DNA from: Saccharicrinis sp963667815
GTDB taxonomy: Bacteria; Bacteroidota; Bacteroidia; Bacteroidales; Marinilabiliaceae
Length of the DNA: 64,000 nt
Assembly: GCA_963667815.1 (NCBI GenBank)
Contig: OY764021.1
Reading direction: 5' to 3' (one strand)
Part shown: positions 37,021 to 45,584 of the stretch, piece by piece
Numbering within the stretch: position 1 is the stretch's first letter
How the letters are laid out: the number at the start of each line of letters is the position of its first letter
Notes under the pieces: model-generated
Seen by the model: only the letters and a program-made list of their open reading frames with translations
Told to the model about the DNA's origin: nothing
Databases searched by the model: none
Made by a program: the position numbers and the translations under genes

Positions 37021-38172
37021 CTATTTATTCAACTCTAAACATCCCATAATAAAAGGACCTGTTGCTTTAGCATCATTATCTCTGATACGTTCATTCACAT
37101 AATACTCAAAACTACCATCTCTGTACGGGTTACCTCCCAATCCTGCAACTGCACAACACTTCGTAAGGGTTAATGTGCCATCAACATTTGTTACAATCAA
37201 ATTACCCATTAATCCCTTATAAGCTTTAAGGGCAATCTTTTTGTATTTTTTATCGATATAACCTTTATTTACAGCTTTTGCATATCCATACATATACATA
37301 GAAGATGCTGATGCTTCAAGATAATTACCTTCCCGTTCCCCCTGATCAATTACCTGATACCATAACCCAGTTTTATCCTGGTACTTTTCTAAACCAGAAG
37401 CTACCTGATTAATCATTTTTATTAATGCCGGTCTTTGAGGATGTTCTTCCGGAACAAAGTCCATTACATCAACCAAAGCCATAAACCACCAGCCAATACT
37501 TCTACCCCAAAAGTTTGGAGACTGTCCTGTTTCTTTATTTGCCCACTTCTGGTTTTTACTTTCATCCCAGGCATGATAAAATAACCCGGATTCTTCATCA
37601 TAGGTATGCTTAGCACAAACTACAAATTGATTAATCGCATCATCTAACATTTCCGGATGATTAAAGGTTACAGCATATTGAGCATAAAAAGGAGCTCCCA
37701 TATACAAACCATCTAACCAAACCTGGTGTTGATACCTCAATTTATGCCAAAAGGCGCCCTCATGGGTTCGGGGATGATGCTTTAACTGATCAATTAAACG
37801 ATCCATTGCCAGTTTATATTTCTCATCACCAGTTTCATTATAAACATCAAATAAAACCTTGCCCGGGTTGATATAGTCAATATTATAAGTTTCAACCTTA
37901 TATTTATGAATCTCACCTTTATCATTAATAATAGAATCTGCCCACTCTACTACATAATCCAGATATTTTCTATCGTTGGTTTGTTTCCAAACCTTAAGCA
38001 TAGCTAAACATCCTAAACCCTGAGAATAACCAAAATAAAGCCGTTTACCATGATCCAGCTGCCATGCTTCCGGAAAACGTTTCATTTCAGAATCTGCAAA
38101 TTCTATTGCTGTGGTTTGTGCTTTTAAATAAGGTGTGGCTAATAATACTATTGCTATTAATAATAGTCTCAT
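37021..38172 (-). CDS. GH105 unsaturated galacturonyl/rhamnogalacturonyl hydrolase
   Basis: A 383-residue (alpha/alpha)6-barrel enzyme with signal peptide (MRLLLIAIVLLATPYLKA). The catalytic aspartate is expected in HQVWLDGLYMGAPF; GWWFMALVDVMDFVPEEHPQR, LEASASSMYMYGYAKAV and GSFEYYVNER are further GH105 signatures. It removes the unsaturated uronic acid that lyases leave at the non-reducing end, here most likely after the PL1 enzyme in the same operon. It starts 17 bp after the upstream esterase gene. Confidence 0.93.
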   Translation of the reverse strand: MRLLLIAIVLLATPYLKAQTTAIEFADSEMKRFPEAWQLDHGKRLYFGYSQGLGCLAMLKVWKQTNDRKYLDYVVEWADSIINDKGEIHKYKVETYNIDYINPGKVLFDVYNETGDEKYKLAMDRLIDQLKHHPRTHEGAFWHKLRYQHQVWLDGLYMGAPFYAQYAVTFNHPEMLDDAINQFVVCAKHTYDEESGLFYHAWDESKNQKWANKETGQSPNFWGRSIGWWFMALVDVMDFVPEEHPQRPALIKMINQVASGLEKYQDKTGLWYQVIDQGEREGNYLEASASSMYMYGYAKAVNKGYIDKKYKKIALKAYKGLMGNLIVTNVDGTLTLTKCCAVAGLGGNPYRDGSFEYYVNERIRDNDAKATGPFIMGCLELNK

Positions 38173-38189
38173 CTTAATATTTCTTTAAA

Positions 38190-39710
38190 TTAATGTTTTA
38201 TATCTGATCGAAAAGGTGATGCTGGAAAACCTGCTGCATTAAACAAATTCACATTACAGAATTTATCCCAACCATACCTAACATATTTAATATGACTAAC
38301 TTCTTTTGAAGTTAATACCACTTTATTGCCTTTAACAGCTGCTAATGCAGGATAAAAATGACCATCTTCACCTGCAACAGTAAATCCTTTAATAGTTTGG
38401 TCCGGGCAAGATAACCCACCATGTGTATAAGCAAACGAAAGTATAACATTACTGCCTTTACCTTTCATTGATTTAAATATAGGACCGGAATATGGCATTT
38501 TCTTACCATAATCTTTAGCTAGAGCCCAAGCAGCTAATCTTTCTCCGGGTACTAATTTATTCCTCGGGTGAATATTTGTTGAGTCACCAACATCGGTAAT
38601 TACAACCATTCCTGTATGATCAACTGATTTCCATGTATTCAACTGAGCCTCTCTGATTTCGGGAGGTTGCTTGTAATGTGGAGCAATTTGTACAAAATAA
38701 AATGGCATATCAGGCTGCTTAAACTCCTTACGCCAGCTCTCTATCATTTTAGTAAACACATGCTGATAATCCTGATGTCGAATTGAGTTGGATTCACCCT
38801 GATACCAAATAACTCCTTTAACAGAATAATCTACAATTGGATTGATCATAGCATTCCATAAGGTTGAAAGGGCCTTTTTATGATAGATTCCCTTTGGCTT
38901 TTTAGGCTTCTTATATTGCTTTTGTTCTTCTTTGGATAAACCTTCAACCTTTTGATCATAATCCGCTTTTAGAGAATTGTAGCCTTTTAAATCAGCTTCG
39001 TAGTTGTCTCTTGATGAATAAAATTCTGCCAATAAATCTTTATAAACAGGATCATCCGTCATCACATCTCTTTTTGTCCATGACTCTGCATGAGTTCCGC
39101 CATAGGCTGATTCGATAAGACCTACAGGTGTATTCAATTCCTGAAATAGTTTTCTACCAAAATAGTATCCTACACCTGAAAACGTAGCAACCGTTTCAGG
39201 AGAACAAACTTCCCAATGTCCAACACAATCATCCAATTCTTCTTCTGGCGACATATTTTTTTCAATCTTGAATAAATGTATGTCAGGGTAATCAGCTTTT
39301 TTAATTTCTTCCTCGTAATTGATTACGCCGTTATAATGTCGATTCATATAACCAACACCAAACTCCATATTCGATTGTCCGGAGCACAACCAAACTTCAC
39401 CAATCAATATATTTTTAACCTCAATGATATTTTGACCTTCAAAAACAATGGATTGATCCTTAATGGCTTTAGGTGTTTTTATTAAGATTTTCCATTTTCC
39501 ATCTTCACCAGTTGTGGTTTGATATTCTAATCCCCAACTTGTTTTAATAGAAACAGATTCATTGACATCTGCTTTACCCCAAAGTTTTACATCTGTATTT
39601 TGCTGTAAAACCATATTATCAGAAATAATAGATGGTAAAGAAATATCGGCTGATACATTTTCTGTAAACAACAGAATTATCGCTATAATATGTATATAAT
39701 AATACTTCAT
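38190..39710 (-). CDS. SGNH acetylesterase (sialate O-acetylesterase family), secreted
   Basis: A 506-residue relative of the esterase at 30966-32411, with signal peptide (MKYYYIHIIAIILLFTENVSA), GEVWLCSGQSNMEFG serine motif, ESAYGGTHAESW, GVIWYQGESNS, and the DVGDSTNIHPRNK Asp/His block. It differs by a Lys/Glu-rich coiled insertion at about 230-275. Co-transcription with GH28, GH105 and PL1 points to removal of acetyl groups from galacturonic acid in pectin. It begins 2 bp after the stop of the large glycosidase-like gene. Confidence 0.87.
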   Translation of the reverse strand: MKYYYIHIIAIILLFTENVSADISLPSIISDNMVLQQNTDVKLWGKADVNESVSIKTSWGLEYQTTTGEDGKWKILIKTPKAIKDQSIVFEGQNIIEVKNILIGEVWLCSGQSNMEFGVGYMNRHYNGVINYEEEIKKADYPDIHLFKIEKNMSPEEELDDCVGHWEVCSPETVATFSGVGYYFGRKLFQELNTPVGLIESAYGGTHAESWTKRDVMTDDPVYKDLLAEFYSSRDNYEADLKGYNSLKADYDQKVEGLSKEEQKQYKKPKKPKGIYHKKALSTLWNAMINPIVDYSVKGVIWYQGESNSIRHQDYQHVFTKMIESWRKEFKQPDMPFYFVQIAPHYKQPPEIREAQLNTWKSVDHTGMVVITDVGDSTNIHPRNKLVPGERLAAWALAKDYGKKMPYSGPIFKSMKGKGSNVILSFAYTHGGLSCPDQTIKGFTVAGEDGHFYPALAAVKGNKVVLTSKEVSHIKYVRYGWDKFCNVNLFNAAGFPASPFRSDIKH

Positions 39711-39712
39711 TT

Positions 39713-42700
39713 TTACTTCATCAATGTTAAACTCATAAGACCAATAACTACATCATTGGCTGTGCTCTCGATACGAATAGATTTTAGCTCTTTGTTTGAA
39801 TCCAATGGTAAATCCACTACGATTCCTGCTCCACCATCAATCTCTCTTCCATAAACTTCTTCAGGATCTATCCCTAAATCTTTACCTAAGTCTCTGCTTA
39901 CAATTCCAGATTTAAATGCGACTCTGTAAGGGGCTGGTCGATCTAATTGAAAAGCATAATGATCAGTGTATAAGTCTTGTTCTATAGGGACCCAATTTTC
40001 TGGATTAACCAGGTTTAAAGTATCAGATGAGTCGTCCTCATAGGTTACAATCACCTTCCCATTAGGAATATGACATTGCATATGATTGGTACTTCCTGCC
40101 ATTAGCAGATAAGCATGTTGAGCTTTTCCCATCAATGGTATTTCTACTTTATCAGGAAAATTATCCCATAAGGTGGTGAATGCAATATTATTTTTGATAG
40201 AATCTCCTGTAGTTTTAAATGGTATTTTAAAAGGTGTATTAAAAACATCATCTTTAACATTAGCTCTTAATCCTGAATCATCAATATTTGCAGTGTGTAA
40301 CGGATGACACCATTCACCAATTCCTTGTGTTGGAATCTGTAATGTAGTATAAGGCGACCTTGGTGTTAAATACTCTTGCTTAAAAATATCATCTACAGAA
40401 GCATTAAGATAAGAACCTAAGAAGACCATTTCATACTCAGCATTTTGATTTACTAAATTCCAATTAGTAACATGTGATTCATATTGAATGCCACCATCAC
40501 CATTAAGGATTTGGATTGCATTAGTTCCTAAAACAGAAATATTTTGAGGAACTTTAATCCATGTACTTGTTTCTCCTGCAGACAATTTTAATGATTCAGA
40601 ATAATCATTATTAATAATAAATTTTCCAACAAAAGGTATATTTTGGTTATTCTGAATTTTTAACTTCAAATGATCCTCTTCCTGAGGATAAGTTATAGTA
40701 AATGGTTCTTTAATTTCGATATTTACCGGTTCCCACCAATTCATATCATCTTGCTCAAATTGAACAAATAAGGTATGATGTCCTGTTTCTCCATGAATAA
40801 CACCCGATAATGATTTATCCTTTAAAGATTGAGTGTTCAAGATATTTTGTGGATCATAAACCTTTATGATATGATTATTTGTGTTAAGTTCCCATCTGTT
40901 TCCACTTACACCTGAACTTACATAGTCAACTTTTTCCAGATCACTCCCTTCCCAAATGATCTTTATTTCAGCTTTATTAGTATTGGCATAAACAATCTGA
41001 ATAACAGGGTACTCCACACTTTCCATCAAATTCCATTTATGTGATTTACCATTAACAAGAACATCCTTTATTTTAGACTTCGCTGCAATAATTTTTAGTT
41101 CGACATTAGCGTTATCCTTTAATTTATTTTCAATCTTGTAAATGCTTGATTTGTCATCCTTTGAAAATTGTAAAGAAATGTCAGAAGTTTCTAATTTGGC
41201 ATGATCCCAATCTGAAGGAAAACCCGGTTGTATTACTAATCTATCATTCAACAAATCAGGCTTAATCCCATATAACCCTTGAATTATAACACGTGAATAC
41301 ATTCCTACCGGATCACCGAAATCTCGATAACACTCACCTCGGGCTTTATCGTAATAGCTGATTTGACCAATATTTCCAGGACTGCTTCCCAGATACATTC
41401 CATCAAGAACAGAACTTTTAAATAACTTATAAGCTTCATCATAGCGTCCTGCTTGCCAATATGCTAATGCTGTATGTGCTACTTCAGCAAAAGCTACATT
41501 GTTTATTGACCATGAATAGGGAAACCAATGCGTTGTTGATATTGTTTCGTAACCTTCATTCTCTAAACCTTTTGCCTTTACAGGAATATGAGGAATTTGG
41601 GTATCTACATAATGAGTAGCCTGATATGCCTGAAAAATATCGGCAATATCGGAATCTATAGAATGATAAACCGTCCATATTGCAGCATCCGGATGAATAT
41701 TTCCTGGTCCCATAAAGTCTATATATTCAGCCCAGTGCCCTTTATCAGATAACCATAACTTATCATTAATTGCTTTTAGTATTTTATTCGCTTGATCTTC
41801 GTAAGGCTTTGAATCCACACCAATTTGAGATGCAATAAATGCTGCTAATTTATTGGCTCTGTAATTATAGGCCGATGCATGAGTTACGGCTCCACTGTTG
41901 TAATACAATGCATCACTGGCCCAAATACTGGCATAAGCATCGTATAAACCATCATTATCAGGATCGTAATTACGTTTTTCCCACTCAATATGTCGTTCAA
42001 TTACAGGCCATATTTTTTTTGCATATTTCCAGTCTCCAGTCCAGTTTAAATGCCACAATAGTTCATCAATATAACATTGATTCATATCGTAATGATGCAT
42101 TTTTGTATTCTGGTTTGGATTACGACAAATGTACCCATTACTATACATCGGGGTTCCCCATATTTTAGCTGCTCTGGCAAAATGACGAGAAGTATCCTGA
42201 GCAGGATGAGAAATCACAGGCTCCACCTCAGTAACCTGCGATGCTGCATAATTATCAAAGTGAGTTCTGGCTCTGTCATGCCAACCTACGCAATCTCCCG
42301 TATAAGCAGCTCTCCAACCATTCAATGGCATACGCCATCCTATAGCACCATGCACCCAGCAGTCATCCCAAATAGCATCAGCTGCCGTACTTAAAATACC
42401 ACCTAAAGGATTCATATATTCATCAGGGGTTTCTATCTTAACGGTGTTGGCTATCTCAACTCTTCTTTCCTCTGATTTATTAAAAATCGTTACCAGGTCT
42501 TTTTCCTGAAGTCTATCTTCTCCTTTTAATCTAAAGGCTGTATAAGCAACCTCATTATTATTAAGATTAACTATAGAAGTTAAAACGGGTAGGTCATTTT
42601 CTGATTTAGATTTCCAAACCTCTTTGGGTGATTCCAGATTCAAAGGAGAACTTGTTTTTAGCTCTGATCCCTGCGGAAAGATTCCTTCTATACTTCTGGG

Positions 42701-43321
42701 ATATTTTGTCGTTTGACCATAATCTAATACAAAACTATTACGTTTGATGTGATACATATTTCCTTTACATGCATCAATATGTAAATCAAAACAATCAGGT
42801 TTATCAACTCCTAAATCACCATTCCTTGAAAAACGTTTGTTACTTGCACCACCATACATAAAGAAAAGTTCTGCTCCATTAGGTAAATCTTGTGATGTGA
42901 TTTTCATAATAGCTCCATCAGCATCCCCCATAGCAAGAACTTTTAATGTAATTAACCCTTCTCCAAGTATAGGATCCTTAATTTCATAAATTCTAGTACC
43001 AGGATAATAAGTTGATTTGATATATTCGGCATTATTTAGCCAGATACTTTTTTGCTTTACAATTAATCCAAGTTGAAGATTTCCTCCCATATTTGGCATA
43101 AAGAAACCAAACTCAGGCATATCTCCTGTTTCAATTCTAAATGCCGTGTTAGTTCCATATAAAGCCTTAGTAAACCGCCTGTCTCCATTCTCAATTACAA
43201 AACCTCCGTTATGAGGTTTGTAACGGAGCTCTCTAATATTTTTATCATTTGCCGGTGCCTTTAGCTGAGCAAAAGCACCGACAACACACATAAATAATAA
43301 CCCTGAAATTAATAATCTCAT
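39713..43321 (-). CDS. Large six-hairpin glycosidase-like protein (DUF4450-like), secreted
   Basis: A 1202-residue exported protein (signal MRLLISGLLFMCVVGAFA). Residues about 20-290 look like an N-terminal beta-sandwich (RELRYKPHNGGFVIENGDRRF), about 300-690 like an (alpha/alpha)6 toroid rich in Trp and His (GWRMPLNGWRAAYTGDCVGWHD, YDPDNDGLYDAYASIWASDALY, TTHWFPYSWSINNVAF), and the remainder is beta-rich. From memory the N-terminal part matches DUF4450. No catalytic residues can be named. Its place between PL1 and pectin hydrolases suggests an exo-glycosidase for a pectic side chain or the rhamnogalacturonan backbone. Confidence 0.75.
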   Translation of the reverse strand: MRLLISGLLFMCVVGAFAQLKAPANDKNIRELRYKPHNGGFVIENGDRRFTKALYGTNTAFRIETGDMPEFGFFMPNMGGNLQLGLIVKQKSIWLNNAEYIKSTYYPGTRIYEIKDPILGEGLITLKVLAMGDADGAIMKITSQDLPNGAELFFMYGGASNKRFSRNGDLGVDKPDCFDLHIDACKGNMYHIKRNSFVLDYGQTTKYPRSIEGIFPQGSELKTSSPLNLESPKEVWKSKSENDLPVLTSIVNLNNNEVAYTAFRLKGEDRLQEKDLVTIFNKSEERRVEIANTVKIETPDEYMNPLGGILSTAADAIWDDCWVHGAIGWRMPLNGWRAAYTGDCVGWHDRARTHFDNYAASQVTEVEPVISHPAQDTSRHFARAAKIWGTPMYSNGYICRNPNQNTKMHHYDMNQCYIDELLWHLNWTGDWKYAKKIWPVIERHIEWEKRNYDPDNDGLYDAYASIWASDALYYNSGAVTHASAYNYRANKLAAFIASQIGVDSKPYEDQANKILKAINDKLWLSDKGHWAEYIDFMGPGNIHPDAAIWTVYHSIDSDIADIFQAYQATHYVDTQIPHIPVKAKGLENEGYETISTTHWFPYSWSINNVAFAEVAHTALAYWQAGRYDEAYKLFKSSVLDGMYLGSSPGNIGQISYYDKARGECYRDFGDPVGMYSRVIIQGLYGIKPDLLNDRLVIQPGFPSDWDHAKLETSDISLQFSKDDKSSIYKIENKLKDNANVELKIIAAKSKIKDVLVNGKSHKWNLMESVEYPVIQIVYANTNKAEIKIIWEGSDLEKVDYVSSGVSGNRWELNTNNHIIKVYDPQNILNTQSLKDKSLSGVIHGETGHHTLFVQFEQDDMNWWEPVNIEIKEPFTITYPQEEDHLKLKIQNNQNIPFVGKFIINNDYSESLKLSAGETSTWIKVPQNISVLGTNAIQILNGDGGIQYESHVTNWNLVNQNAEYEMVFLGSYLNASVDDIFKQEYLTPRSPYTTLQIPTQGIGEWCHPLHTANIDDSGLRANVKDDVFNTPFKIPFKTTGDSIKNNIAFTTLWDNFPDKVEIPLMGKAQHAYLLMAGSTNHMQCHIPNGKVIVTYEDDSSDTLNLVNPENWVPIEQDLYTDHYAFQLDRPAPYRVAFKSGIVSRDLGKDLGIDPEEVYGREIDGGAGIVVDLPLDSNKELKSIRIESTANDVVIGLMSLTLMK

Positions 43322-43425
43322 TAATTGTAGTATTTGTATCTAATTCTCTGGTATTCGATATTTCACAATCATTTAGTACAACCCTGATTTTTACCCTTTA
43401 GCCGTTGTACCTTTATCCTTAACAT

Positions 43426-45576
43426 TTACGGCATTGGTTTTAAATCTTCCCACATCACATCCCATGTTCCGTCGCTAGGAAATCCAGGAGTATCAACGGT
43501 ATTACCATCCCATCCGGCACACATCATTGCAACCGCTGTTAATAATCCTCCGTTTCCTGGTAAATAAACTCTTAAACGACTATCCTGATAATTATGTCCG
43601 TTTACCAAATATGTATTGGTTCTTTTATCCATTAGCAATGCTCCCACTGCTTTATCTGGTTCACCTAATCGAGCTGCACACATAGCTGTCATCGGATAAT
43701 CCCATCCCCAGGTCTTACCCCAGTTCCAGTTGTCCCATATCCAATGCAAAGTATTTTTCATATAATCAGGACGAACTAATTTACATTGAGGAAGAATACC
43801 CATTGCGCCCAGAACTGCAGGGTGATCAGATGTAAAACGAATATCTTTATAAGTATCTACTGCATCCTCTGCTGCCAAATACAAACCATCTTTTGAAGCC
43901 AATGGAGACAATTTATCAATTAATTCATCCCATTGTACATTTCTTTGTTTGCCTGCACGCTCTCTCCATTTTTGAGCTACTTCCATTGCATAATTCCAAT
44001 ACGATAATTCAAAAGGTGGATTAACTGTTTCTGAGGCTCTTAATGTTTCCTGTGCTGGTATCAAACCTTTCAGTACATATCGTATGTCCATCTCATCATA
44101 AGTAGCAAATGAAGCCATGAATTTTGCTGTTTCCTCAACCAGCTTACCGTATTTATTAATCACTTCCTCTGAAGGATGATCGCGATAAACCAGCTCAGCC
44201 ATATAAATAAAGTGCGGTTGCTGCCAAATTAAAAAAGAACCAGTTGAAGATGGTGCTTCCAGAGCAGAGGGATCAGTCATTTTCATCCATCGTACACCAT
44301 CAAATCCCTGACGTTTAGCTATTGATTTTGCTACAGGATAGGCCTTTGAATACCAATCTAAACTGCGCTCTAATAAATCGATATGATTCCAAAGTGCAAA
44401 ATGAACAGCATGCCACCAATGCATTTCAAGGTGAAATTTACCAAACCAACTGTTATAGGTTAATCCAGTCTCCTGAGGAGGTGTATTTCCTGCACACTGG
44501 ATAGCCATTAAATATTGAGATAAAACAATTCTACGCTCCAGTTCTGAAGCTCTTTCATCTGTGCATTTTGAAAAATCGATTGCTCCACCTTCTTTCCAAA
44601 ATGATTGCCAATAATTCGATGCATTCTTCATTACATCAGCCATCATTGATTTATTACTGTTTGGCATTTCTTTAGAAAACTCACAGGTAAACTCAAACTG
44701 ATCAGACTCCGGATCTAAAATAAAATAATGCGGTGCTTTTTCTTTTACTGATGCTTTTCCGATCCATTGTAGTTTTACAAAATATATGTCACTATCCAAT
44801 GTTCTTTTTAAGATGCAGTAATCGTCACCATTTTCAACAATCTCTGTTTTATGTTTTTCCGGAGAATCCCAATCTGTTGCATCATCAGCATGATTACCTG
44901 TAGCATAAGGAAACCTCAGATTTATATTTAACTGATCTTTTGCAATGAGCGGAGAAGAAACCACGGCCTTAATTTCATCAATTGTAGGGTCACATGCTGT
45001 TTTTACAATAACAGAATCTCCTTGTAATATATATTTACTTTCAATGGTTCCATCCCAAAGTTTTAGCTTTTGATGAATATCAGATATATCACTTTGCTCT
45101 ACCAACCCACCATCTGCTGTGGTTAACTCTAATCCAACATAACCTAAATGCAAACGATGTGGATTACTTCTATACCAATTTGCCGCATCATGATTTCTGT
45201 TTTTTCCTTTAAACTGAACCGCATAGACCTCGTCTTTTCCCCGGAAGTCGTATGTTTTTAATGTTTCTTCAAACTTATAATTATTAGGATTGGCAAAACT
45301 ATGCCACCCCCATTGAGCCTGAGTTCCCAAAGGCACACCTTTTTTATATATCCTTGGAAAAGTTTGCAAACCAGTAGCATCTACAGTCATTGCAAAATTT
45401 CCATTACCTACAGATAATGAACTTAATGAATCAAACTGAGTTACAATTGGACTATTTCTATCAACAACTTCATACCTGTTGATTTTTTCCGGAACTTTTG
45501 TTTTACAGGCGAATAATGCAGTGCATAATACCGCCATAGCAGTGAGTTTTTTTATCATAACTTTATGGTTTATCAT
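43426..45576 (-). CDS. Six-hairpin (GH65/GH95-like clan) glycosidase-like lipoprotein
   Basis: A 716-residue lipoprotein (VLCTALFAC, Cys24 from the first Met; start 45558 is an alternative). An N-terminal super-sandwich (SSLSVGNGNFAMTVDATGLQTFP) precedes an (alpha/alpha)6 region with NSWFGKFHLEMHWWHAVHFALW, GLIPAQET and NWGKTWGWDYPMTAMCAARLG. The layout resembles GH65/GH95-type inverting enzymes, with the Glu of KFHLEMHW or of PAQET as possible catalytic acid; this is inference. It is 8 bp after the PL1 fusion gene and clearly part of the pectin operon. Confidence 0.72.
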   Translation of the reverse strand: MINHKVMIKKLTAMAVLCTALFACKTKVPEKINRYEVVDRNSPIVTQFDSLSSLSVGNGNFAMTVDATGLQTFPRIYKKGVPLGTQAQWGWHSFANPNNYKFEETLKTYDFRGKDEVYAVQFKGKNRNHDAANWYRSNPHRLHLGYVGLELTTADGGLVEQSDISDIHQKLKLWDGTIESKYILQGDSVIVKTACDPTIDEIKAVVSSPLIAKDQLNINLRFPYATGNHADDATDWDSPEKHKTEIVENGDDYCILKRTLDSDIYFVKLQWIGKASVKEKAPHYFILDPESDQFEFTCEFSKEMPNSNKSMMADVMKNASNYWQSFWKEGGAIDFSKCTDERASELERRIVLSQYLMAIQCAGNTPPQETGLTYNSWFGKFHLEMHWWHAVHFALWNHIDLLERSLDWYSKAYPVAKSIAKRQGFDGVRWMKMTDPSALEAPSSTGSFLIWQQPHFIYMAELVYRDHPSEEVINKYGKLVEETAKFMASFATYDEMDIRYVLKGLIPAQETLRASETVNPPFELSYWNYAMEVAQKWRERAGKQRNVQWDELIDKLSPLASKDGLYLAAEDAVDTYKDIRFTSDHPAVLGAMGILPQCKLVRPDYMKNTLHWIWDNWNWGKTWGWDYPMTAMCAARLGEPDKAVGALLMDKRTNTYLVNGHNYQDSRLRVYLPGNGGLLTAVAMMCAGWDGNTVDTPGFPSDGTWDVMWEDLKPMP

Positions 45577-45584
45577 CCTATATT

